The notes under the pieces are model-generated. The model searched no databases. It was not told the DNA's origin and was given only the letters and a program-made list of their open reading frames with translations. From JBFWUW01 sp050247075 (GTDB taxonomy: Bacteria > Planctomycetota > Planctomycetia > Pirellulales > JBFWUW01), in contig JBFWUW010000073.1 in the NCBI GenBank assembly GCA_050247075.1, forward strand, positions 1 to 31,399: a stretch of 31,399 nucleotides of DNA, in the 5' to 3' direction. The translations under genes and the position numbers were made by a program. Shown piece after piece: positions 14,831 to 22,492 of the stretch (within the stretch, counting starts at the first letter, position 1; each line of letters begins with the position of its first letter).

Positions 14831-16447
14831 ATGTCTTTCTCCACTCCCCGTTACCTGGTTCCCTTTCATCCCAAGCGCGTGCCGCACCATTTCGCGGACG
14901 TGCTGATCCTGGGAGGCGGCCTGGCCGGCTTGCGCGCGGCGCTGGCCTGCGACCCGCGTCTGACTGTGGTGGTGATTACCAAGGACAACCTGCTGCAGTC
15001 CAATAGCAACTACGCGCAAGGCGGCATTGCCGGTGTCTTGGACCCAGAGGACAAGTTCGAAAACCACATTGCCGACACGTTGACCGCCGGCGGCAGCCTT
15101 TGCGACCGGGCGGTTGTCGAGATGGTCGTCCGTGAAGCTCCCAAGCGCATCGGCGAACTCATGGACTGGGGGACCGATTTCGACAAACAAGCCGGCGGCC
15201 TGGCCCTGGGACGCGAAGGGGGCCATAGCCACTTTCGCATCGTACATGCCCTGGGTGACGCCACGGGCAAGGAAGTCATGCGGGCCGTCATCGAACGGAC
15301 GCGCGCGTTGTCTAACGTGGCCGCCTGGCAAGACACATTTTCCCTGGACCTGCTCACGCACGAAGGGACCTGCCGCGGTGCCTTGGTCTGGAACCCGCAC
15401 CACGGCAAAACGCTGATCTGGGCCAAGCAAACCATTCTCTGCACCGGTGGGGCCGGCCAACTCTATCGCGAGTCGACCAACCCCGGCGTGGCCACCGGAG
15501 ACGGGCTGGCGATTGCCTACCGCGCTGGGGCCGAACTCCGCGACATGGAATTCATGCAATTTCATCCCACGGTGCTGTATATCGCCGGCAGCAGCCGCAA
15601 CCTGATTACCGAGGCCATGCGCGGCGAAGGGGCCCGCCTGATCGACCGTAACGGCCAGCGTTTCATGCCCGACTACGACCCGCGGGCGGAACTAGCCCCG
15701 CGCGATATCGTCAGCCAGGCGATTGTTTCGCAGATGGAAAAAACGCGGCATCCGAATGTCTATCTCGACCTGACCCACCTCGACGCGACGATGGTCCGCG
15801 GCCGTTTTCCCGGCATTGCGGCAATCTGCTCGGAGTTCGGACTGGACATCACCCGCGACCGCATCCCCGTTCGGCCCGGGGCGCATTACATGATTGGAGG
15901 CGTGACGATCGACCTGGAAGGCCGCACCAATATCGAAGGATTGTGGGCGGCGGGGGAAGTCACCTCCAGCGGCTTGCATGGCGCCAACCGGCTGGCTTCG
16001 AACAGTTTGCTGGAAGGCCTGGTGTACGGTGCCCGCACGGGCGAACAGGCATCGCAGCGAGCGCTCAACATGCCCGACGACTACCGCGTGCCGCCCTTGG
16101 TCAACCCGGCGGCGGATGACCGGCCTCCGCACGAACCGTTGGATCTGGCCGATATCCGCAATTCGCTGAAGAGCCTGATGTGGCGGAATGCCGGCATTCG
16201 CCGCGACCATCGTTCGCTAACCGAGGCGGCCGAGGCCATCGAAGGCTGGCAACGCTACGTACTGGCCCGGCAATTTCTCGATCCGGCGGGCTGGCAGTTG
16301 CAGAACATGCTGACCGTGGCGCTGATCGTGGTGCGGGCAGCCACACAGCGGCAAGAGAGCCGCGGCGTTCACCTGCGCACCGATTACCCCAATACCGACA
16401 ACGAGCATTGGAACAAGCACATCTCATTTCAACAGGCAGCCCATTAG
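14831..16447 (+). CDS. nadB: L-aspartate oxidase
   Basis: The 538-residue flavoenzyme oxidises L-aspartate to iminoaspartate, the first step of de novo NAD synthesis, which NadA continues. The FAD-binding Rossmann loop is ADVLILGGGLAGLRAAL (22-38). Substrate- and FAD-binding segments include SNSNYAQGGIAGVL (57-70), GREGGHSHFRIVHALGDATG, MEFMQFHPT, RPGAHYMIGGV and SSGLHGANRLASNSLLEGLV. The distinction from succinate dehydrogenase flavoprotein rests on the YAQGGIA and HSHFRIVHA patterns and the helical C-terminal domain. The frame is open from 14714, but the ATG at 14831 fits the family N terminus. It has no strong ribosome binding site. nadA and nadC are not in the window. The stop codon overlaps the stop of the convergent gene within TTAG. 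Confidence 0.93.
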   Translation: MSFSTPRYLVPFHPKRVPHHFADVLILGGGLAGLRAALACDPRLTVVVITKDNLLQSNSNYAQGGIAGVLDPEDKFENHIADTLTAGGSLCDRAVVEMVVREAPKRIGELMDWGTDFDKQAGGLALGREGGHSHFRIVHALGDATGKEVMRAVIERTRALSNVAAWQDTFSLDLLTHEGTCRGALVWNPHHGKTLIWAKQTILCTGGAGQLYRESTNPGVATGDGLAIAYRAGAELRDMEFMQFHPTVLYIAGSSRNLITEAMRGEGARLIDRNGQRFMPDYDPRAELAPRDIVSQAIVSQMEKTRHPNVYLDLTHLDATMVRGRFPGIAAICSEFGLDITRDRIPVRPGAHYMIGGVTIDLEGRTNIEGLWAAGEVTSSGLHGANRLASNSLLEGLVYGARTGEQASQRALNMPDDYRVPPLVNPAADDRPPHEPLDLADIRNSLKSLMWRNAGIRRDHRSLTEAAEAIEGWQRYVLARQFLDPAGWQLQNMLTVALIVVRAATQRQESRGVHLRTDYPNTDNEHWNKHISFQQAAH

Positions 16448-16710
16448 GGGCCGGTGTCTGATGCTTGCCGTCCCAGGATCAGCCGGTAGATAACCAGCAA
16501 GATCATGGCTCCCACGATCGACATGATCCAGCCGGCTGGCTGCCCTTCTTGATACCAGCCCAGCGTTTGGCCGATTTTGCTGCCAGTAAAAGAGCCGCCA
16601 ATTCCCAGGAGAATCGTTATCAGGCAGCCTTTGGGGTCGCGGCCAGGCATCAAGAATTTGGCGATCACCCCCACGATAAACCCTACGACGATCAAGCCAA
16701 TAATTTGCAT
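16444..16710 (-). CDS. GlsB/YeaQ/YmgE-family membrane protein
   Basis: The 88-residue product matches the YeaQ/YmgE (transglycosylase-associated) family of small stress-related inner-membrane proteins. It has three apolar helices: about 2-18 (IIGLIVVGFIVGVIAKF), about 28-46, and about 60-80. Between them are the typical GRDPKGCLITILLGIGGSFTG loop and a QPAGWIMSIVGAMILLVIYR end. The family's molecular role is not established. The ATG at 16710 is preceded by AGGA at the right distance; the longer frame to 16737 adds a polar MHSKKTGQP stretch that is unlike the family. It is transcribed against nadB, and the two stop codons share bases (TTAG at 16444-16447). Confidence 0.9.
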   Translation of the reverse strand: MQIIGLIVVGFIVGVIAKFLMPGRDPKGCLITILLGIGGSFTGSKIGQTLGWYQEGQPAGWIMSIVGAMILLVIYRLILGRQASDTGP

Positions 16711-16963
16711 GGGTTGTCCTGTTTTCTTGGAATGCACCGCGGGGCTATGTGGTTATTCGTCGGTACACCGAAAATCTTAGCGGCTGCCAGCACCGGCCTG
16801 GCCAATGGTTGCCCTTAATCCGCCAGCCGCTGTAAGATAACGGCATGAGGCACATTGCCCTGCGAAATTGGCAACAGGCCAATTCATTGTAGAACGATTC
16901 ACCGGCGGGAACAGATTTATTCGTGACAAGCCCGCCTCGGCAGGTTCCTTCTGACCAAACTTC

Positions 16964-16970
16964 AAGGAGG
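16964..16970 (+). promoter_or_regulatory. Strong Shine-Dalgarno site that fixes the aldehyde dehydrogenase start
   Basis: AAGGAGG lies six bases before the ATG at 16977. It is the best ribosome binding site in the window and rules against the alternative upstream start at 16923. Confidence 0.85.
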
Positions 16971-16976
16971 CGATTC

Positions 16977-18452
16977 ATGGCCACTGCAACTGCTCCCGCC
17001 GTCAAGTCACCCGCCATTCGCCAGACCGAGTGCTTCATCGGCGGCCGCTGGACTCCAGCCGTCAGCGGCAAGACGTTTGAGACCATTAATCCCTCCAGCG
17101 AGGAAGTGATTGCCCAGGTGGCCGAGGGGGACGCGGCCGATGTCGATCTGGCGGTGCAAGCCGCCCGCAACGCGCTTGAGCATGGTCCCTGGAGCAAGCT
17201 CGATGCCCGCGACCGCGGCCGCGTGATGAACCGCTTGGCCGACCTGATCGAGGAAGACGCCGCCGAGTTAACCGCGCTAGAGTCGTTGGACAACGGCAAA
17301 CCGATTCGCGACGCGCGGGGGGCCGACCTGCCGCTGACCGTCGACTGCCTGCGCTATTACGCGGGTTACGCCGACAAGATCCACGGCCAGACCATTCCCG
17401 TGCGCGGCAACTATTTTACCTACACGCGGCGAGAACCGGTCGGCGTGGTCGGGCAGATCATCCCGTGGAATTTTCCGATGCTGATGGCGGCCTGGAAATG
17501 GGGCCCGGCCCTGGCCGCCGGTTGTACCATTGTGATGAAACCGGCTGAGCAAACGCCCCTGACCTGCCTGCGCATGGCCCGCCTGGCACAAAAGGCGGGC
17601 ATTCCCGATGGCGTGATTAACGTGGTGCCGGGCTATGGTCCAACGGCCGGCGCGGCGATCGTGAAACATCCGGGGGTCGATAAGGTGGCCTTCACCGGCG
17701 AACACCGCACGGCCCAGATCATCATGCGGGATGCCTCGCAAACACTTAAACGGCTGACCTTTGAACTGGGGGGCAAAAGCCCCAACATCGTGTTTGCCGA
17801 TAGCGACCTGGACGCCGCCGCGGCCGGTGCCCACTTTGGTCTGTACTTCAACCAGGGGCAATGCTGCTGCGCCGGCAGCCGTGTGTTTGTCGAGGAAAAA
17901 ATCTACGACAAGTTCATCGACAAAATCAGTTCCATGAACAAAGTCCGCAAGCTTGGCGATCCGCTCGATCCGGCGACCGAGCAAGGCCCGCAGGTCGACC
18001 AAGCCCAGTTCGACAAGATCTTGCACTACATCGACCTGGGCAAGCAGGAAGGTGCCAAGTGCCTGACCGGGGGCAAGCGGTTTGGCGACCGCGGCTATTA
18101 CATCGAGCCGACGCTGTTTACCGACGTGCAAGACAACATGCAAATCGCCACGGATGAGATCTTCGGGCCGGTCATGTCGGTGCTGAAGTTCAAAAGCGTG
18201 GACGAAATCGTCGATCGGGCCAACAACACGTTTTATGGACTGGCCGCCGCCGTCTGGACGCGCGACATTGGCAAGGCGCACCATTTGGCGGCCAAGATCA
18301 AGGCCGGCACGGTCTGGATCAACTGTTACGACGTTTTCGACGCCGCCGCCCCCTTCGGCGGCTTCAAAATGTCGGGCCTGGGCCGGGAACTGGGCGAGAA
18401 AGGCCTGGAAGCCTACACGGAAACAAAGACAGTGACGGTTAGCTTGGGCTAG
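16977..18452 (+). CDS. NAD-dependent aldehyde dehydrogenase, ALDH1/ALDH2-like
   Basis: The 491-residue enzyme oxidises aldehydes to acids with NAD(P). It is unusually close in pattern to animal ALDH1/ALDH2: WNFPMLMAAWKWGPALAAG (164-182), FELGGKSPNIV with the general base E263, FNQGQCCCAGSR with the nucleophile C297 (middle of three cysteines), EQGPQVDQAQFDKIL, DEIFGPVMSVLKFKS, and WINCYDVFDAAAPFGGFKMS. An oddity is FTGEHRTAQ at 239-247, where most family members have FTGSTEVG; this turn contacts the NAD pyrophosphate. The protein has no export signal and should be cytosolic. The start is fixed by AAGGAGG. No neighbour tells the substrate. A period-7 minisatellite starts right after the stop codon. 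Confidence 0.92.
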   Translation: MATATAPAVKSPAIRQTECFIGGRWTPAVSGKTFETINPSSEEVIAQVAEGDAADVDLAVQAARNALEHGPWSKLDARDRGRVMNRLADLIEEDAAELTALESLDNGKPIRDARGADLPLTVDCLRYYAGYADKIHGQTIPVRGNYFTYTRREPVGVVGQIIPWNFPMLMAAWKWGPALAAGCTIVMKPAEQTPLTCLRMARLAQKAGIPDGVINVVPGYGPTAGAAIVKHPGVDKVAFTGEHRTAQIIMRDASQTLKRLTFELGGKSPNIVFADSDLDAAAAGAHFGLYFNQGQCCCAGSRVFVEEKIYDKFIDKISSMNKVRKLGDPLDPATEQGPQVDQAQFDKILHYIDLGKQEGAKCLTGGKRFGDRGYYIEPTLFTDVQDNMQIATDEIFGPVMSVLKFKSVDEIVDRANNTFYGLAAAVWTRDIGKAHHLAAKIKAGTVWINCYDVFDAAAPFGGFKMSGLGRELGEKGLEAYTETKTVTVSLG

Positions 18453-18453
18453 T

Positions 18454-18487
18454 GCGAAAGGCGAAAGGATAAAGGCGAAAGCCTGAA
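18454..18487 (+). repeat. Period-7 purine-rich minisatellite, copy 3
   Basis: Reads AAGGCGA, AAGGATA, AAGGCGA, AAGCCTG, AA, beginning two bases after the aldehyde dehydrogenase stop codon. Copy 4 likewise begins right after the stop of the other aldehyde dehydrogenase gene, in the same orientation relative to the gene. Confidence 0.7.
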
Positions 18488-18625
18488 CACCTTGCTCTCT
18501 CCCAAAAAAACCTTGGATTCCCATCAACAATTGATTATGTTACTCTTTGTGGACTAGTACCCGCCTGGATGGGGGATTTTCTCTCCGTCCTTCGATTGTC
18601 CTGCCTTCATCACCGCGTGGGCCGA

Positions 18626-21106
18626 ATGATGCGAAATCTCTTCGCCCGACGAATGTGCGCGTACCGCTGGGCGACGGCCTGCGCTTGTTTGGCCGGGTGG
18701 GTACACGGCCAGACTGCCTTGGCCGACGCGCCGGCCCCAAGGCCATTGCCAGAGTTCGTGGAAGTCATTGCGGAACCGGCCACCGTGGAACTTGTGGGAC
18801 CGGGCGTGTTGTCAACCATTCTGGTGCATGGGCGCGGTGCCGATGGCCGCTTGTACGACCTGACGCGCCAAAGCGTCTTTCGCGTCAAGCAGGGGGAGAT
18901 TGCCGTCACTGCCGCCGGGCATGTGCGCGGTTCCGCCGATGGCGCAGCGATTGTAGAGATTGAAGCGGCGGGCCGAACACTTTCGGTTCCCGTGCAGGTT
19001 CGCGATTCCGCCGTGGCCAGGCATTATAATTTTGAGAATGACATCATTCCCCTGTTCAGCAAGTTCGGCTGCAATAGTTCCGGCTGTCATGGCAAGGCCG
19101 AAGGCCAAAACGGCTTTAAGCTGTCGGTGTTTGGGTTCGATCCACGAGCCGACTACGACGCGCTGATCAAGGAAGGCCGCGGACGCCGGGTCTTTCCGGC
19201 CGCCGCCGACCGCAGCCTGCTGTTGCTCAAGATCTGCGGCGAGGCCCCACATGGCGGCGGCGTACGCATTTCTCGCGGCTCGCGCGAGTTCGACACGCTT
19301 CGCGGTTGGATCGCGGCCGGGCTCCCCTTGGGCCAACCGGACGATGCCCAGGTCGTATCCATCGATGTGGCGCCGACCGAGCGCGTGATGGACATGCAGG
19401 CCGAGCAACAGCTTCGAGTGACGGCCCACTATAGCGATGGCCGCCAGGAAGACGTCACCAGCCTGGCTAAGTTTCAGTCGAACAACGATGTTCTGGCGTC
19501 CGTCGATGAAGCCGGCCTGATGGCCACCAGCGACTCGCCGGGGCAGGCCGCCATCATGGCCAGCTACATGAACGAAGTGGCCGTGTTTCGGGCCATCATT
19601 CCCCGGGCGGAGAAGATCGACAACTACCCGGATATCCCCACGCAAAACTTTATCGATCCGCTGGTTCATAGCCAGTTAAAAAAGCTCAACATTTTGCCTT
19701 CGGAACTGTCCGACGATGCCGAGTTTCTGCGGCGCGTTTATCTGGATGTGATCGGCACGCTGCCCACATCGCAAGAAGCCCGCGCGTTTCTGTCGGACAA
19801 GCTTCCCGACCGCCGCGCGCGGCTGATCGACGAGTTGCTGCAACGCCCGGAATTTAACGATTTGTGGTCTTTATGGTGGGCCGACATCTTGCGTGTGGAC
19901 CGCCAGGCGCTGGGGCACAAGGGTGCCCGAGCCTATTACGATTGGATCCACCGCAGCCTGGAACAGAACAAGCCGATCGACCAGTTCGCCCGCGAATTGC
20001 TGACGGCCGAGGGACCGCTGGCGGAGTCGCCCGCCGGACACTTTTATCAGGTTGTGCCAGAACCGGGCAAGATTGCCAGCACGCTGTCACAAGTACTGCT
20101 GGGTGTAAGGATTGCCTGTGCGGAGTGCCATCATCACCCGTTCGACCAGTGGAGCCAGACCGACTATTACGGCATGACGGCCTTCTTTACACAGGTATCT
20201 CGCAAGAAAACGCCCTGGGGCGATGCCTTGGTCGTGGCGGGCAATCCGGTAACAACGCACCCGCGGACGGGCGAAGCGGTTACGGCACACGGCTTGTTGA
20301 CGCCAGCTCCAGAGGAATCACCAGCGGGCGACCGCCGCCAGGCGTTTGCCGACTGGGCCACCGCCAAGGACAACCGCTGGTTTGCCCGCAGCATGGCCAA
20401 CCGCATGTGGGCCCATTTTGCCGGCCGCGGCCTGGTCGAACCGGTTGACGACTTTCGTCAAACCAACCCGCCAACCAACCCGGACCTGCTCGATGCCCTG
20501 GCCCAAGACTTTGCCAGCCACGGATTCGATTTGCGGTATTTGATCCGCTCGATCACCAATTCTCGCACGTACCAGTTGTCTTCGCAGCCAAACGCCACCA
20601 ACGAGCGCGACGAGCAAAGCTATTCGCGGGCGGTTTTCAAGCGCATGCCGGCCGAGGTACTGTACGACGCCGTCTGCCAAACAACTGGCGTGGGCGAAAA
20701 GTTTGGCGGCGTTCCCAACGGTGCCCGGGCGGTGCAATTGTGGGACAATCGGGTATCGCACTATTTCCTGAAGCTTTTTGGCCGGCCCGTGCGGCAGACC
20801 GCATGCGAGTGCGAGCGAAGCAGCGAAGCCAACGTGGCCCAAGTTCTGCATTTGATGAACTCGCCGGAAATCACCGACAAGCTGGCCCATGAAGCGGGGC
20901 GCGTGGCGCACCTCGACCGTGACATCGCCGACGACGGACAACTTATCGAGGAAATGTATCTGACGTTCTTTAGCCGTTTTCCATCGGCCGAAGAGCGCCA
21001 ATCCAGCCTGGAATACTTCCAGACCGCCACGGGTGATCGCCGTAAAAAGGCCGAAGACCTGGCCTGGAGTATGCTGAATTCGCTGGAATTCGTGTTCAAT
21101 CATTGA
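18626..21106 (+). CDS. Exported cytochrome-like DUF1549/DUF1553 protein with Ig-like domain
   Basis: The product (about 826 residues) is of the planctomycete type combining DUF1549 and DUF1553. A Cys-rich leader (about 1-33, ending ...GQTALA) suggests export. A first Ig-like region (about 38-130) is followed by a heme-type site with CX4CH spacing, C149-C154-H155 (CNSSGCHGK). A second Ig-like (BIG2) domain follows at about 250-330, then DUF1549 with TQNFIDPLVHSQLKKL and FLRRVYLDVIGTLP. A standard CXXCH site is CAECH at 498-502, before HHPFDQW. DUF1553 follows (DNRWFARSMANRMWAHFAGRGLVEPVDDFR and later). The family function is not established; heme binding is inferred from motifs. The start is uncertain: 18626 or 18629 puts the leader first, and 18569 is also open. 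It heads a three-gene operon. Confidence 0.85.
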   Translation: MMRNLFARRMCAYRWATACACLAGWVHGQTALADAPAPRPLPEFVEVIAEPATVELVGPGVLSTILVHGRGADGRLYDLTRQSVFRVKQGEIAVTAAGHVRGSADGAAIVEIEAAGRTLSVPVQVRDSAVARHYNFENDIIPLFSKFGCNSSGCHGKAEGQNGFKLSVFGFDPRADYDALIKEGRGRRVFPAAADRSLLLLKICGEAPHGGGVRISRGSREFDTLRGWIAAGLPLGQPDDAQVVSIDVAPTERVMDMQAEQQLRVTAHYSDGRQEDVTSLAKFQSNNDVLASVDEAGLMATSDSPGQAAIMASYMNEVAVFRAIIPRAEKIDNYPDIPTQNFIDPLVHSQLKKLNILPSELSDDAEFLRRVYLDVIGTLPTSQEARAFLSDKLPDRRARLIDELLQRPEFNDLWSLWWADILRVDRQALGHKGARAYYDWIHRSLEQNKPIDQFARELLTAEGPLAESPAGHFYQVVPEPGKIASTLSQVLLGVRIACAECHHHPFDQWSQTDYYGMTAFFTQVSRKKTPWGDALVVAGNPVTTHPRTGEAVTAHGLLTPAPEESPAGDRRQAFADWATAKDNRWFARSMANRMWAHFAGRGLVEPVDDFRQTNPPTNPDLLDALAQDFASHGFDLRYLIRSITNSRTYQLSSQPNATNERDEQSYSRAVFKRMPAEVLYDAVCQTTGVGEKFGGVPNGARAVQLWDNRVSHYFLKLFGRPVRQTACECERSSEANVAQVLHLMNSPEITDKLAHEAGRVAHLDRDIADDGQLIEEMYLTFFSRFPSAEERQSSLEYFQTATGDRRKKAEDLAWSMLNSLEFVFNH

Positions 21107-21142
21107 GATATTGAAGGTTTGACAACGACCTAGGGAGCGGCC

Positions 21143-22483
21143 ATGCAAGACAATCGCAATTACTGCGACGGTGTCGGACGACGCGATCTGCTCAAGATCG
21201 GCTGTGCCGGTTTGTTGGGCAGCGGCATGTCGCTGCCGGCGGTTCTGGCCCGCCAGGCCCTGGCTGCTGAATCGGGCCACGCGGCCGGCAACGACCTGTC
21301 GCTGATCTTCCTTTTCCTCAAGGGCGGATTGAGCACCATCGACACTTGGGATATGAAGCCCGACGCTCCCACGGAGTTTCGCGGCGAGTTCAACCCCATC
21401 GCCACCAATTTGCCGGGCGTGCAAATTTGCGAGCATCTGCCGCTAATGGCCCAGCAGATGGACAAATTCTCTTTGATCCGCTCGTTCACCCATCATGACT
21501 CTGGGCATGGCGCGTCGGACCATTACATGCTGACGGGCTATTTCCCGCGGGCGGGCTTCAACCCCAACATCAGCCCCAATAACCTGTACCCCTCGCACGG
21601 TTCGATCATTTCCCGCAAGCTTGGTCCCCGTGGCAGCATACCGGCCTATGTTTGCCTGCCTCGCATGCACGCCAGCGCCGGCGCGGCTTACCTGGGGCCC
21701 GCGGCGGCCCCGTTTGTGATTGAGGCAGATCCCAATGCCCCCGATTTCGCCGTGCCCGACCTCGCTCCGCCGTTGGTGGTTGATGCTGGCCGGCTGGATA
21801 ACCGCCGCGAGCTATTGAAAAAAGTCGACCGCTACCAACGCGCCGCCGAGACGCAAGCCAATGCCAAGGCCCGCGATGTGAGCGTCTTTCGGCAGCGGGC
21901 CGGCGAACTCATGACCTCGGCCGCGGCCAAGGATGCCTTCAACATCGCCGCCGAGCCCGAAAAGCTGCGCGACGAATATGGCCGCACGTCTTTGGGCCAA
22001 TCTTGCCTGATGGCGCGCCGCATGATCGAGGCGGGCGTACGTTGCGTGACCATCGACCACACTAACTGGGACACGCACGATCAAAACTTCATCACGCTAA
22101 AACGCGACCTGCTGCCGCAGTTGGATGCCGGCATGACCACGCTCTTCCGCGACCTGGCGGACCGGGGCATGTTGCAAAAAACACTGGTCGTGGTGACGGG
22201 TGAATTTGGCCGCACGCCGCGCATCAACAACAACGCCGGCCGCGACCACTGGGGGCCCAGCTTTACGGTGGCGCTCGGCGGCGGCGGAATCCAGGGGGGC
22301 CGCGTCATTGGCCGCTCCAATGAGCGGGCCGAGAAACCGGCCGAAAACCCCTTCGGACCGGAGGACATGTCCGCCACGATGTACCATTTGCTGGGCATCG
22401 ACGCCCAGGATGAGTTCATCACGCCCGAGGGCCGGCCCATCAAAATCGCCAACGAAGGCCGCATCATCCGCGACCTGCTGTAA
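21143..22483 (+). CDS. DUF1501 protein with Tat-type leader
   Basis: The 446-residue product begins with a twin-arginine leader (GRRDLLKIGCAGLLGSGMSL, residues 12-31), so it is probably exported folded. The rest is DUF1501, related in fold to the alkaline phosphatase/sulfatase superfamily: LIFLFLKGGLSTIDTWDMKP (about 54-73), a HHDSGHGASDHYMLTGY stretch, WDTHDQNF, VVVTGEFGRTPRIN (about 349-362) and GRDHWGPSFTVALGGGGI. Catalytic residues of the superfamily cannot be assigned confidently, and no substrate is known for the family. A good ribosome binding site (GGGAG) precedes the ATG. It lies 36 bases after the cytochrome-like gene and 9 bases before the PPC gene. DUF1549-DUF1501 pairs are a recurrent planctomycete arrangement, which supports joint function. 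Confidence 0.9.
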   Translation: MQDNRNYCDGVGRRDLLKIGCAGLLGSGMSLPAVLARQALAAESGHAAGNDLSLIFLFLKGGLSTIDTWDMKPDAPTEFRGEFNPIATNLPGVQICEHLPLMAQQMDKFSLIRSFTHHDSGHGASDHYMLTGYFPRAGFNPNISPNNLYPSHGSIISRKLGPRGSIPAYVCLPRMHASAGAAYLGPAAAPFVIEADPNAPDFAVPDLAPPLVVDAGRLDNRRELLKKVDRYQRAAETQANAKARDVSVFRQRAGELMTSAAAKDAFNIAAEPEKLRDEYGRTSLGQSCLMARRMIEAGVRCVTIDHTNWDTHDQNFITLKRDLLPQLDAGMTTLFRDLADRGMLQKTLVVVTGEFGRTPRINNNAGRDHWGPSFTVALGGGGIQGGRVIGRSNERAEKPAENPFGPEDMSATMYHLLGIDAQDEFITPEGRPIKIANEGRIIRDLL

Positions 22484-22492
22484 GGAACGACC

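Noticed and set aside
17277..18530. 417-codon minus-strand frame opposite the aldehyde dehydrogenase
   Set aside because: The plus strand encodes an ALDH with all catalytic motifs and a strong ribosome binding site; the antisense frame has no recognisable domain.
20318..21436. 372-codon minus-strand frame spanning the cytochrome-like/DUF1501 gene junction
   Set aside because: It crosses two plus-strand genes with clear families and has no start signal or domain.
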